A DNA stretch of 45,204 nucleotides from Microseira wollei NIES-4236 (GCF_020521235.1 NZ_BLAY01000077.1:1-45204); one strand, 5' to 3'. Positions 1 to 8,619 are shown, numbered from the stretch's first letter. Notes: a model not told the origin generated them from the sequence alone. A program made the numbers and translations.

Positions 1-672
1 CCAAAAAGTTGGACGCCTGCATAAAAAGATTGCGGATAAGCGACAAGCTCGCTCAATGGTGGATAGCAAAAACTATTACCAGCCGACAGGTGGATGCTAT
101 TGCCTTGGAGGATTTAAACGTCTCCGGTATGTTGCGTCGCTGTCGGGTGAAGAAAGATGAGGAAAGTGGAAGGTTTTTACCAAATGGGCAATCTAGAAAA
201 GTTGGTTTAAATCGCGCTATCTCTGATGCTGCTTGGAATGAATTGATCTTAAAGATCGACTATCTCGCTGCGAAGCAAGGAAAGATTGCTATCAAGATTA
301 ATCCAAGGCATTCCAGCACAGAATGCAGAAATTGTGGGCATATTGACCGTTCAAATCGCGACGGTGAAAAGTTCATCTGTTCGGCTTGCGGATTTTTCGC
401 CCATGCTGATATTTTTGCTGCGAAAACTATCAGAGATAGAGTATTGGAAATGGTACGCCGGGACTCGACGGAACCTGCGGGTAATACCGCTAAACGCCCG
501 AAATATCGTAAGGAGAAGAGCCAGTGCGGTCAAGGGGTTTCCCCAAGTGGAGCAACTGGCGTATCACCGCGTCCTTTGGACAAAGGCGGTGAGCCTGGGA
601 ACCTTGAAACCAAGGATATTAAGACCGCAATGTCTTAAGAATCCCCGTACCAACAGGCGCGGGGAGTGTCAA
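1..672 (+). mobile_element. Right part of an IS200/IS605-family element (left end outside window)
   Basis: The tnpB-like reading frame is followed by a short hairpin (CCCCG at 643-647 pairing with CGGGG at 660-664) and then GTGTCAA, a typical layout for the right end of an IS605-group element, which ends in TCAA. I place the boundary at 672. The left end, any tnpA and the insertion target lie outside the window. The region from about 500 to 672 would be expected to encode the guide (omega) RNA that overlaps the tnpB 3' end in this family; that is inference from the family. Confidence 0.8.
3..638 (+). CDS. tnpB: TnpB RNA-guided nuclease of an IS200/IS605 element, C-terminal part
   Basis: The frame is open from the first bases, so this is a 3' fragment of a gene beginning upstream; the TTG at 9 is not a real start. 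It shows the TnpB RuvC-like signature LEDLNVSGM (catalytic Glu), the four-Cys zinc-finger region (CRNCGH then CSACGF), and HADIFAAKTI, which carries the last catalytic Asp. The first RuvC Asp lies before the window. TnpB proteins are RNA-guided endonucleases that help IS200/IS605 elements persist after excision. The frame runs about 60 residues past the zinc finger into a Pro/Lys-rich tail, over the expected guide-RNA region. Whether the protein is complete and active cannot be judged here. Confidence 0.88.
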   Translation, partial: KKLDACIKRLRISDKLAQWWIAKTITSRQVDAIALEDLNVSGMLRRCRVKKDEESGRFLPNGQSRKVGLNRAISDAAWNELILKIDYLAAKQGKIAIKINPRHSSTECRNCGHIDRSNRDGEKFICSACGFFAHADIFAAKTIRDRVLEMVRRDSTEPAGNTAKRPKYRKEKSQCGQGVSPSGATGVSPRPLDKGGEPGNLETKDIKTAMS

Positions 673-1340
673 AGCACTATTAGTTTGCGCCGAACGGCTT
701 CCATGCAGAGGGCAACGCGGGTGCTGGTATCGTTTTCATCGAGATAGTCGATGCTCAGTTTTGCCTTGAGGCGTTGTACGCAATTCTGGATGGTTTTCAA
801 GGATAAGTTGAGGCGCATTGCGATCGCTTTATCGGTCAGAGATTCCCGACACAACAAGATCAGCACTTGCATCTCTCGTTCGTCTAAATCGATGTCGTAA
901 CGCAGTTCTCTGGGAATCTCTAGTTTGCCATCCAAGGCGTGTTTGACTCCCTCTAAAAACGCTTTCCGTCGTTCCAATTTACTGACGACGACAAAACCTC
1001 CCTGGTGGCGGCTGATCGATTTGGTCAGTGGCTTTAAATATCCATACTCGCTGGTATAAATCAGGATATTCAGCATCGGATAGTCGTGAAAAATCTGTTG
1101 CAACAAAGCTAGGCTCGCTTGCGCGGATTGTTCGCCTGTCGCGGTGCCAAATAGCAGATCGATGATGACGATATCGGGGATTTCCAACTGGAGGCGTTCT
1201 AATACTTCAGTATGAGTCTGAGCGATCTGACAAATCGCTTCTGGCTCTAGCTTTTGCAGAAACAGATAGTTGTTCTGCGCGACTTCTGGGTGATCTTCGA
1301 GGATCAGAAACAGAGGAGGTTTAGATTCCATAGCCTCCAA
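669..1340 (-). CDS. NarL/LuxR-type response regulator
   Basis: 223 residues. The N-terminal receiver domain (about 10-130) has acidic E15/D16 and phosphoacceptor D61 in the stretch IVIIDLLFG. The C-terminal LuxR helix-turn-helix (about 152-215) includes LTDKAIAMRLNLSLKTIQN. This is the NarL/FixJ class of DNA-binding regulator. It lies 228 bases downstream of the CHASE2 histidine kinase on the same strand, so the two probably form a sensor-regulator pair. The stop codon (TCA on the plus strand, 669-671) falls inside the terminal TCAA of the neighbouring IS element, so the last residues may differ from the ancestral protein. The HTH domain itself looks complete. Confidence 0.9.
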   Translation of the reverse strand: MEAMESKPPLFLILEDHPEVAQNNYLFLQKLEPEAICQIAQTHTEVLERLQLEIPDIVIIDLLFGTATGEQSAQASLALLQQIFHDYPMLNILIYTSEYGYLKPLTKSISRHQGGFVVVSKLERRKAFLEGVKHALDGKLEIPRELRYDIDLDEREMQVLILLCRESLTDKAIAMRLNLSLKTIQNCVQRLKAKLSIDYLDENDTSTRVALCMEAVRRKLIVL

Positions 1341-1408
1341 GCATAACTGGAACTGGTTTTATCGATCCTAGTCCTAAAACTTTTCTGCTGTCTGGAGATC
1401 GGGACTTA

Positions 1409-1438
1409 CGCAAGCGCGTTGCCAGAAACCCGGTTTCG
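1409..1438. repeat. Dispersed GAAACCCGGTTTC palindromic repeat, copy 1
   Basis: The palindrome CAGAAACCCGGTTTCG (1423-1438) is preceded by an ACTTACGCAAGCGCG stretch. Related copies lie at 18179-18209, 27299-27312, 39268-39282, 40033-40192 (several), 44976-44990 and 45023-45038, always between genes. This is a dispersed intergenic repeat family in this genome; its function is not visible. Confidence 0.7.
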
Positions 1439-1553
1439 ACCTTGCTCTCTGGTTGCCTTTCCCAAGGATTTTTCGTATCACCTTAGTTTGTTTGCCTCAG
1501 TCCTGGAGATGATAAGTTTCCTTGTCTCGCTTGGAAAATTGAGGCTAAAAACG

Positions 1554-1569
1554 GTTGAACTGATTCAAC
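1554..1569 (-). terminator. Possible stem-loop at the end of the CHASE2 kinase gene
   Basis: GTTGAACTGATTCAAC forms a six-base-pair perfect stem with a four-base loop, right at the stop codon of the kinase gene. There is no clear T-run, so it may only attenuate read-through into the regulator gene. Confidence 0.3.
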
Positions 1570-3485
1570 TAATTAAACGCTTGATGCCAAGAGAGTTGTA
1601 CTCGCACTCCACCCTCTGGCAAAGCAACGCACTCCAAAGTTCCATTGGGAAGTTCCGCAGCAATCATTTTCATCAATTTCATGCCGTACCCGCCCCGCGT
1701 TCTGGGCATCGTCGAAGACTCGAAAATTGAGGGGTCTAGTTTTGCGCCATCGTTCTCAATCGTTAGGGTACAGTGCCGATCTTGCTGGCACAAGCTCACC
1801 TGCACCTGCGTGGCTGTTCCGTGAGGGGATTGGGCATGGCGAATGACGTTATGAATGGCTTCACAAAAGAAATGGTAAATATCCTCGCGAGCTTCAAGCC
1901 AGAGGCTGTTGGATTCGGGTTCTTCTAGGGGTTGCAACTGTTGAATAATTCGGAGGTTGAGTTCTCCAGAATTGACCAGTTGTTGTAGCTTTGCCCGAAT
2001 GCCAGCGTCTAATCCCGCTTTTAATTCCGGTGTGATTTCTAGGGTAATGGCGCGAGCTTGATTAAGCTGTTGGCGCAGGTGATGCCCTAAGCTTTCCAAT
2101 TGATCTAAAACTGGGTCGAGATTTAACGCTTCTCCATTAATCTGAAGCATTTCCAGTCGATCCATGACCAGCTTTAGTTCTTGGAGGGGACCTGCGTGGA
2201 TATTAGCAGCAATCCGATGTAGCATTTTTTTCGTCTGGGATATTGCCGCTGCTTGCTCGATCGAATGCAGGCGATCGATTTCACACTGTTGCTGGTGGAT
2301 CAGGTCTTTTTGGACACCCAACAGTAATGAGATAAATACAGATACGCCCGTTGCAGTCCAGGTGACTAGAGGCAGTGTAATAGGTAAAATCCAGCCCTGC
2401 CCAAACAGCACCACGCTGACAAGACTAAACCCACTTAATCCTAAAACGGGATAGAGCCAATACCAGTATCGCTTTCTAGCACGACGGTCAAGCTTACCAA
2501 AAACTATCCATTGGCTAATCAAGATACCGCCCAATACAATCAGGGCTTTTTGTAGCCAATTTGGAACTATTTGATCAAAAGATCCCGCGAGCAAACTCGC
2601 CAGCAGGTTGGCTTGTAATTCGACTGCGGGCATCAGTTCGCCAAAAGGAGAGCGAATGGCAAAGGCATCAGGGTTATTAATATCTGAAAATCCCACCACG
2701 ACGATTTTGTTGCGGACTTGTGGTAGGGATGAGTTGTTGCTCAAAACCGATTGAACTTTAAGGGTGGGGAAGGTTCCCCTTGCTCCCCAAAAATGAATTT
2801 GAATCGGAGTCTGAGGGGTGCGGAAGGGTTGCTTCTGGGGTTTAAATTTCTTCAGGGTGAGTAAAGCTGCTGAATCGAGGGCTTGGATGCGGTCTAAATT
2901 GTGGGTGAGGGTAAATTGCCCAGATAAACTCGCTTGACGAGCGGTACTGCGGACACTCTGAGGATGTTTGGCTTCTGGCTCGTATTCAGCAAAGCCTAGA
3001 ATCGACTGGGGTGTAAACAGGGGTTCGCCTTTGTCGGTTAAAGGTAGGAAATATTCGTAACTGCGCCATTCAGTGGGGTGAGGCCCGGTGGCCCTGGAGG
3101 TGGGGAGGACTAGGACAATGCGATCGCTATGGCTTTTAACCAGGGTTTTGATCGGGTTATTCGGATGATCTGAGGTTTGCACCCAATTGGGCAGTAAATT
3201 CAGCACCACCACCGCTGCATCTGCGTCGAGGAGGCGATTGACGAGATTGCTATAAATAGTCGGTTCGTTGGCTAATCCCCAGGTTTTTAAGTCTGCTTGG
3301 GAAATAGTGACTAGAACAATTTCTGGGGGTGGGGTGCGGGGATGGTTGAGGCGGATTAGGCGATCGCGTTGAGAGAGATCGAGGTGTTGAACCAAGGGAA
3401 GATCGGCTAGAAGCACGCTCCACAAAAGGCTCCAGCCTATTCCCAGCCAGAGAGCGCTGCGTTGCCATGTTTTGCGGAGTACCAT
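1569..3485 (-). CDS. CHASE2-domain sensor histidine kinase
   Basis: 638 residues. An N-terminal membrane anchor (about 10-28) is followed by an extracytoplasmic CHASE2 domain (about 30-300), then three membrane helices (about 312-331, 343-362, 367-389), the arrangement usual for CHASE2 proteins. The kinase core starts with a HisKA_3-like segment in which H430 of AANIHAGPLQEL is the likely phosphoacceptor. The ATPase domain follows with the N box EAIHNVIRHA (N546), the G1 box IENDGAKLD and the G2 box TRGGYGMKLMK. It probably senses an envelope signal and phosphorylates the LuxR-type regulator encoded next. Two short fragments resembling the N-terminal part of this gene lie at 6706-6785 and 10192-10243. 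The ATG at 3485 has no strong ribosome site but gives the natural membrane anchor. Confidence 0.92.
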   Translation of the reverse strand: MVLRKTWQRSALWLGIGWSLLWSVLLADLPLVQHLDLSQRDRLIRLNHPRTPPPEIVLVTISQADLKTWGLANEPTIYSNLVNRLLDADAAVVVLNLLPNWVQTSDHPNNPIKTLVKSHSDRIVLVLPTSRATGPHPTEWRSYEYFLPLTDKGEPLFTPQSILGFAEYEPEAKHPQSVRSTARQASLSGQFTLTHNLDRIQALDSAALLTLKKFKPQKQPFRTPQTPIQIHFWGARGTFPTLKVQSVLSNNSSLPQVRNKIVVVGFSDINNPDAFAIRSPFGELMPAVELQANLLASLLAGSFDQIVPNWLQKALIVLGGILISQWIVFGKLDRRARKRYWYWLYPVLGLSGFSLVSVVLFGQGWILPITLPLVTWTATGVSVFISLLLGVQKDLIHQQQCEIDRLHSIEQAAAISQTKKMLHRIAANIHAGPLQELKLVMDRLEMLQINGEALNLDPVLDQLESLGHHLRQQLNQARAITLEITPELKAGLDAGIRAKLQQLVNSGELNLRIIQQLQPLEEPESNSLWLEAREDIYHFFCEAIHNVIRHAQSPHGTATQVQVSLCQQDRHCTLTIENDGAKLDPSIFESSTMPRTRGGYGMKLMKMIAAELPNGTLECVALPEGGVRVQLSWHQAFN

Positions 3486-3849
3486 TTTGCTTACATTGGG
3501 ATGAAGTTAGGGAAGGGTAGTGTTAGGTGTGCGATCTGCTTGGTATTAATAGAGAGCGCAGGTAATTCGCGATTATTCTTTATGTTAAGAACGGTGTTAT
3601 TAAGTTAATAGGTTTTTACTAATACAAAATCATAAATCTTTATTTATTTTAACAATAAAATTTGACCAGCTATATTCGATATTATATCTCAACTTTTGAA
3701 TATGTTGATACGAATAAGCGATTTCTGGTTTGCGCTTTAACGCAATTTTGTCTTCCTATATCGTTATACCATCGAACAAGATATTCAAGTTAATATCACA
3801 ATAAGTTCACAAAGAGTAAAAACTGTAATGCTTGCCAGGAAGAGATACT
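3486..3849. other. AT-rich intergenic region, likely promoters
   Basis: About 360 bases between the divergent CHASE2 kinase and the exported-protein cluster. It is strongly AT-rich compared with its surroundings (3590-3700). No gene, tRNA or long repeat is visible. Promoters for both directions are expected here but no -10/-35 pair can be assigned with confidence. Confidence 0.5.
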
Positions 3850-4347
3850 ATGAAAACCCATCACATATCAATATTATTTTTAACTTCTTTGTCCGCTATA
3901 GCAATAACTACAAATTTGGCATTTATATCTAAGGTGGATGCTAGACCATGTGGTAGTGGTTGGCTAGACAGACTAGGTTGCACGTTAGATCCGACGAATC
4001 CTCGTGATAATGGCAGTATGCTTGCATCGAGATTCAGTGTATATGTCAAAAACAATACTCAACAACGAATTATTGTAACAGCCAGATACATGAATTATTT
4101 TGAAAGTAGAAGAGGACAATCTTGTTCTACAGTTGATGGAGGAGGAGCAAATTGTGATGACATAACTAATTGGGTAACTTATAGTTGGGATTTTAGCCCA
4201 GGCGAAAGTGCCTTGCTCATCAACGATGCTGTTGGACGTAATATTTATTTGTCGGCAAGAGCTGTAGATGGTAGTAGTTTATGGCCTGAAAAAGAAGTTG
4301 ATATGGGTTCACACTATGGGAGGTTTTATTATAGCTTTAATCCATAA
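3850..4347 (+). CDS. Small exported protein, family unknown (array member 1)
   Basis: 165 residues. The ATG at 3850 follows AGGAAGAG and opens a clear signal peptide (about 34 residues, ending near SKVDARP). The mature part has cysteines (CGSG, GCTL, SCST, NCDD) and ends in FYYSFNP. It aligns with the next frame downstream: RFSVYVKNNTQQRIIV matches FTVYIANRTGRTIWV, and SPGESALLINDA matches APGETALILDA. The family was not recognised. The mature sequence suggests a small secreted beta-rich domain. It heads four codirectional small exported proteins with 35-132-base spacers, probably one transcription unit. Confidence 0.75.
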   Translation: MKTHHISILFLTSLSAIAITTNLAFISKVDARPCGSGWLDRLGCTLDPTNPRDNGSMLASRFSVYVKNNTQQRIIVTARYMNYFESRRGQSCSTVDGGGANCDDITNWVTYSWDFSPGESALLINDAVGRNIYLSARAVDGSSLWPEKEVDMGSHYGRFYYSFNP

Positions 4348-4382
4348 ATTAGTTGCCTAAAAATGAGCGAGTAAAAAAACAT

Positions 4383-4898
4383 ATGAAGACGTCACACAAA
4401 ATAATCCTCAATTCTCTTGCAGTGCTGGGTAGCCTTGTCTGTACGCTTAACTATGCCTTGCCAGAAAAAGCAGATCTCTTCTGTTTTCCTTAGGAAACAA
4501 ACTGTACGCCAAATGGAAGACCTTTTACTCCTTTTTACTTCACAGTCTATATAGCTAATAGGACAGGAAGAACTATCTGGGTTGCAGCCCATTATAAAAG
4601 AGAACCTGTAGTGGGAAATATAACTGGTCCAGATTGTTCCGATTGTTGGCTAACAAATGGATATTGGCAATTAGCTCCTGGGGAAACAGCATTAATTCTT
4701 GATGCACAAGACAGAATTGCGAATCGATATATCTATTTTCATGCTTACGATGAAGCCGGAAATGTTTGGGGCGATGACTACAGATTTACAGTATGTCCTC
4801 CCTCACCTGAACCCGCTAACTCTCACTGCCAAGATAAAAGGTTTTTCCAGGCAGATATGGGAGGAACAATTGGAACCTATACTCAAGGTTTTCAATGA
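4383..4898 (+). pseudogene. Exported-protein paralog interrupted by one in-frame TAG (array member 2)
   Basis: The ATG at 4383 opens a signal peptide resembling its neighbour (MKTSHKIILNSL versus MKTHHISILFLT), but codon 37 is TAG (4491-4493). The same frame then continues without interruption for about 134 codons to 4898. That part matches the mature domain of the upstream protein: FTVYIANRTGRTIWVA, and APGETALILDA before YIYFHAYDEAGNVW. Only one base would need changing to restore a 171-residue protein. Either the gene is recently inactivated, the stop is read through, or the base is a sequencing error. A separate start inside the second part is unlikely because it would remove the signal peptide. 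Confidence 0.8.
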
Positions 4899-4934
4899 TT
4901 GGCGGCTCTTGTAAGTAAACGAGGATTTAGAATT

Positions 4935-5813
4935 ATGAAAACTTATCATCTTTTTCTTGGTTCATTATTGGCTGTAGGAGTTTCTGTTTGGTTATTGGAT
5001 GCTCAACCAGTTCAGGCTAGTACTATTACTATTTGTAATAACTCTGGAGAAAACCTTGATGTGGCTTTACATCAATTTGGGCGTGACAGAGCTGATTGGG
5101 ATGGTGCAGGCAGTATTGGAATAGTTAAAGGTTGGTATTTGGTTAAGGCAGGAGAATGCAGAAACATACCCTTCGAACGCTTTCCCGGATGGGGTGGCAT
5201 CAGAGTCTATGCTCAAGGCACCAACCGAGTATTTCCCCCTCAGTCTCCACCTCCCACTCATTCCAATTATCGTTATGCTCTTTGGGGTGAATCACAGGAG
5301 CATTTGTGTGTTAGTACGGGTGCTGCCTTTGCATATGGTTATCGTGAAGCTCTGGAAAACGCAGCAACTAACGACGGAAAATCCTGTATTGCTGGCTTTC
5401 GACCAGTTCGTTTTGCTCGTGTCGTCTCTAGCCCTATATCGATCAATCCTTCTGATATGTCCTCTAGAAATAATTCTTCTTCACTCCCGCTTCCCACAGG
5501 TGGTGTAGTAACGTCATGCACGACATTTGTCCGTCCAGGTTTTGTATTCTCAAATACTCATACTTGGTCTGATGCACCGCAGACAATTTGGAAATACAGG
5601 ATGGTAGTGAACAGCGTACAAGGTAACACTTGGAATGGGATTTTCGGAGATGGAGAACCTGTTTATGGAACAGTAACTGACTCGGATTTTACTATGCGAA
5701 GAGACAGATGGAATCAGGTTTGGAGCGGACACTGCTACGATTATGGAATGTCTGGGACAATGAGATCTACTGCTGGCCCGCAAACGGGTGTGTTTTCATT
5801 TACGAAACAGTAA
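4935..5813 (+). CDS. Exported protein with DUF1036-like domain (array member 3)
   Basis: 292 residues. The ATG at 4935 follows GAGG and gives a signal peptide ending near QPVQAS. The first mature segment (about 32-120) begins TITICNNSGENLDVAL and continues with W/G-rich stretches and a conserved Cys (KAGECRNIPF), as in DUF1036 proteins. A Ser-rich linker (about 170-190) leads to a second domain with SGHCYDYGMSG. It shares the MKT-type signal peptide start with the two preceding frames, so the N-termini appear related while the mature domains diverge. Function unknown; an extracytoplasmic role is inferred. Confidence 0.75.
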   Translation: MKTYHLFLGSLLAVGVSVWLLDAQPVQASTITICNNSGENLDVALHQFGRDRADWDGAGSIGIVKGWYLVKAGECRNIPFERFPGWGGIRVYAQGTNRVFPPQSPPPTHSNYRYALWGESQEHLCVSTGAAFAYGYREALENAATNDGKSCIAGFRPVRFARVVSSPISINPSDMSSRNNSSSLPLPTGGVVTSCTTFVRPGFVFSNTHTWSDAPQTIWKYRMVVNSVQGNTWNGIFGDGEPVYGTVTDSDFTMRRDRWNQVWSGHCYDYGMSGTMRSTAGPQTGVFSFTKQ

Positions 5814-5858
5814 TACAAACCACCAGCAATAGTAGCCAGTAGTGCGATCGCCAATCTT

Positions 5859-5897
5859 GTAGGGTGCATTATCAGCGGTGTAACGCACCACCCCTAG
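5859..5897. repeat. GTAGGGTGCGTTA-type hairpin repeat
   Basis: GTAGGGTGCATTA and TAACGCACCACCCCTA form an imperfect inverted repeat. Relatives lie at 6592-6620, 11039-11069 and 13459-13475 (left arm only). This small dispersed hairpin could act as a weak terminator after the preceding gene. Confidence 0.6.
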
Positions 5898-5945
5898 GAT
5901 CAATTCTGATTTTCTGAGTCTAGATTCATGCAAGGAGAGATAATT

Positions 5946-6323
5946 ATGAAGCGATTTGTCCTTTCTCTAATTACTATTACTGCTACTGTTACGATACCAT
6001 CAGCAATGCTAGGACAATCTTTCAGTATGATTGGCAGCTGGCAAGGCAGTGGAGACTGTCCAATTGAATTTTATCGTGATAACGGAAGTTACGTCGAAGG
6101 TAGTTGCGATAATGGTGCCTTCAACCATATTATTCGCGGTACATACGCTGGTTCAAATAGAATCAATATTACTACTGAACGAATCGATCCACAAAGATGT
6201 AGCACTACAGTTAGGGGCTATATCCAAATTTTGAGCAACAATAGGGTCAAATATTGGCAAAATGGTTGGAATGGATGTGGGGTAAGAACTCCTCCAGCAA
6301 CGCAATACTGGACTCGAAGTTAG
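5946..6323 (+). CDS. Small exported protein, lipocalin-like pattern (array member 4)
   Basis: 125 residues. The ATG at 5946 is preceded by AAGGAGAG at good spacing. A signal peptide ends near SAMLGQ. The mature part starts SMIGSWQGSGDCPIEF and shows alternating strands with Cys pairs (GDCP, GSCDNG, QRCSTT, GWNGCG), suggesting a small disulfide-bonded beta barrel. The family was not recognised; the barrel is inference from the pattern. It closes the run of exported proteins. Confidence 0.75.
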   Translation: MKRFVLSLITITATVTIPSAMLGQSFSMIGSWQGSGDCPIEFYRDNGSYVEGSCDNGAFNHIIRGTYAGSNRINITTERIDPQRCSTTVRGYIQILSNNRVKYWQNGWNGCGVRTPPATQYWTRS

Positions 6324-6841
6324 AGCCGCTCTGACGCACCTTGAACTGTCATATCATGTCCGGTCGATTACCCAAAATTAGGAGTAGGGAACATCATAGA
6401 TATCTCGGACAAACAGATAACGTTAATAATTTTCCCTACGCAACGACTCTGTGAGGTTTTTTTATTATGGGCAATTCAACGGACATGATATCACATGGCA
6501 AAATTCAGCAGACTGGGCTGTGAGCGAAGTTTCCTCTAGGGGCAAGCTCTATGAACCCAGCCGTAGAAATTCAACTGCGATCGCCGATTTTGTAGGGGCG
6601 TTACACTTTGTTAACGCACCATCAAATATAGCCCTATCATTAATTGGATGAGTTAGGCTATTACTAACATAACCTATATTTGAGGTAGATGTTAAAAAGT
6701 ATTAAGTTTGTTGGCTAATCCCCAAGTTTTTAAATCTGCTTGGGCGCGCAATTAGGACGATTTCCGCAGATGGGGTGGGGGGAGAACTCAGACCGAGGGA
6801 GCGATCGTTTTATTTCCTTGATTGTTACTTGAGGTAAAACA
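6324..6841. other. Intergenic region with repeat hairpin and CHASE2 remnant
   Basis: No credible gene. A short frame at 6451-6651 crosses the GTAGGGGCGTTA...TTAACGCACC hairpin (6592-6620) and looks non-coding. A CHASE2-gene fragment is at 6706-6785 (own entry). The end of the region (TTGAGG at about 6830) is the ribosome site of the next gene. Confidence 0.6.
6706..6785 (-). pseudogene. Remnant of a CHASE2 kinase gene, 5' segment
   Basis: The stretch GTTGGCTAATCCCCA at 6710, followed by a close copy of the next 20 bases and a more diverged G-rich tail, matches the intact kinase gene at 3267-3340 in the same orientation. That segment encodes part of the CHASE2 domain (about residues 48-73). 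There is no open frame. It is a leftover of a second kinase copy or a partial duplication. Confidence 0.65.
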
Positions 6842-7402
6842 ATGTCTAGAATCACGATTAACAATATTTATTTCGATCCCACTACCCAATCTACGGCGGT
6901 CAGAAGTGCTGGGTTAGATAGTCCTGATAGTTCTGCGTCAAACTATGCGCTCGTTCAGTTTACTGCTCCCCTTTCTCCTACCCAAGAGAGCGAACTTAGT
7001 AGTTTGGGACTGGAGATTCTGGAGTATCATCCTGAGAATGCCTACGTATGCAGATTTCCTCCTGCTTCCTTGGCTGCTGTTCAGGCTCTTCCCTATGTGG
7101 AGTTTGCAGGTGTCTACCCACAAGAGGTTAAAGTAGCTCTGCGATTACGCTCCTCGTCACCCGTTGCTACAGCTAACCTTCTAGAACTAGGTCCCATCGA
7201 AACATCGATGGCACAACAACCTGTTGATATCGATGTTGTGCTTCACAATGGGGCTGATGCTGAAGCTGTAGGCACGAGGATAGCCCAGGCATCTAGATTA
7301 GATCCGGAAGATCTGCAAGTTTCTAGCAACAAAATTAGACTAACAGTTCGCCCACAGGCTCTGGAAGACTTAGCAGCCATCGACGAAGTAAGCACCATGT
7401 AG
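6842..7402 (+). CDS. Stand-alone protease-prodomain-like protein
   Basis: 186 residues, ATG preceded by TTGAGG. There is no signal peptide and no catalytic domain. The segment NYALVQFTAPLSP, then ILEYHPENAYVCRFPP and a later FAGVYPQEVKVAL, resembles the N-terminal inhibitory domain (I9-like) that precedes subtilisin-type proteases in many bacteria. A second similar alpha/beta segment follows (about 125-186). It could be a free-standing inhibitor or chaperone of an S8 protease encoded elsewhere, or a truncated protease. It lies 59 bases before a codirectional DUF3616 gene. Confidence 0.6.
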   Translation: MSRITINNIYFDPTTQSTAVRSAGLDSPDSSASNYALVQFTAPLSPTQESELSSLGLEILEYHPENAYVCRFPPASLAAVQALPYVEFAGVYPQEVKVALRLRSSSPVATANLLELGPIETSMAQQPVDIDVVLHNGADAEAVGTRIAQASRLDPEDLQVSSNKIRLTVRPQALEDLAAIDEVSTM

Positions 7403-7461
7403 TGAGTACTTTGGGCGTGGTTCTGAGCTATCTATTTTATTGATTAGGAGGGATGAGGAAA

Positions 7462-8619
7462 ATGGCAGAATTGGCCAAATTAGAGCGAGTAAAAATCCTC
7501 TGCGCTCCCGAGCTGAAATCTGAAGTTAGAGACCAGATAGTCAACAATTTATCGGGGGTGGTTGTATCCCATCAAGGCAAGTATCTATGGTTAGGTACTG
7601 ATGAATTGACAGCCATAGAGAGATTCACTCTACTAGAAGATGGAGGATTTGGAAAACACGCTCGCTTTGAATTTAAAAAATTCATTGATGATTTTGATGA
7701 AGATAAAGGAGAAGTGGATGTAGAAGGAATAGACTATTGTGATGGTTTTCTTTGGATTATAGGCTCTCACAGTAGTAAGCGCAAAAAAGTCAAAATCGCT
7801 CGAGATAAATTTCAAGTCGAAAGAAAAGAGCTTAAACAGATAGAACGCCAAGAAAACCGATATCTATTAGCTCGGATTCCTGTTAATGAAGCTGGCGATC
7901 TAGAAGCTAAATCTCCAAAAAGAGCCTGGTTAAAGCGTCATGGCAGTAATAATTCGCTAACCAAAGCACTAGCAAAAGATGAATATCTAGATCTTCCACA
8001 GATTATTGCAGGTGAGGATAATAATTCTTTACCGGGAAAAGAATTTTATTTCTATCTTCCCAGCAAAGAGAATGGTCTTGATATTGAAGGATTAGCAGTT
8101 CGTGGCAACAAAGTTTTCATTGGCTTACGAGGGCCAGTGCTGCGCGGCATCGCCATCTTGCTAGAAATTGAAGTCGAAGCAGGATCGTCTAATCAGCTAA
8201 ACCTCAAAGCAATTAGCGACAATGGCAGAGAATACAAGCGACATTTCCTCGAGCTGGATGGATTAGGAATTCGAGAGCTATGTTTTGAGGGAGATAGTGG
8301 CGACTTGCTCATTCTCGCAGGGCCAACAATGGATCATGATGGTGCCCATTCCTTATTCCGGTTAAAACAGCCCTTGACTTTGAAAGATAACAGCCTTTCT
8401 AGTCAAAAGAATGAGCAATTAGAATATCTCGGAGATATTCCTCACAGTAAAAAGCGCGATCGCGCTGAAGGATTGACTCTCTATGGAGGAGCAAACTCCA
8501 TTCTCGTTGTCTATGATAGCCCAGCAGAGGAACGTCTGATTGCGGGCGAGGGGGATACTGTTGTTGGGGTTTATGCTGATGTTTTTCCCCTACTGCGAGC
8601 CAGAAAAAAGCGAGCGTGA
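7462..8619 (+). CDS. DUF3616 family protein
   Basis: 385 residues from the ATG at 7462, chosen because AGGAGG at 7446-7451 sits ten bases upstream; the in-frame ATG at 7453 touches that site and is too close. The pattern GLDIEGLAVRGNKVFIGLRG, then GIREL and later RAEGLTLYGG, is characteristic of DUF3616, thought to be a beta-propeller-like cytoplasmic protein of unknown function. No signal peptide. The middle (about 110-150) is rich in Lys/Arg. The gene lies between the prodomain-like protein and the M14 peptidase, all on the plus strand, possibly one unit. Confidence 0.8.
   Translation: MAELAKLERVKILCAPELKSEVRDQIVNNLSGVVVSHQGKYLWLGTDELTAIERFTLLEDGGFGKHARFEFKKFIDDFDEDKGEVDVEGIDYCDGFLWIIGSHSSKRKKVKIARDKFQVERKELKQIERQENRYLLARIPVNEAGDLEAKSPKRAWLKRHGSNNSLTKALAKDEYLDLPQIIAGEDNNSLPGKEFYFYLPSKENGLDIEGLAVRGNKVFIGLRGPVLRGIAILLEIEVEAGSSNQLNLKAISDNGREYKRHFLELDGLGIRELCFEGDSGDLLILAGPTMDHDGAHSLFRLKQPLTLKDNSLSSQKNEQLEYLGDIPHSKKRDRAEGLTLYGGANSILVVYDSPAEERLIAGEGDTVVGVYADVFPLLRARKKRA

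Noticed and set aside
42-640. tRNA or other stable RNA near the IS right end
   Set aside because: No cloverleaf or CCA-type end; the hairpin fits the IS right end instead. A guide RNA is expected from the family but its limits cannot be read from sequence alone.
4611-4898. Separate small gene starting after the amber codon
   Set aside because: It would start in mid-domain without a signal peptide, and the upstream frame carries the matching N-terminus.
6451-6651. 66-codon frame before the prodomain-like gene
   Set aside because: It crosses a dispersed hairpin repeat and a HIP1 site, has no ribosome site and no coding character.
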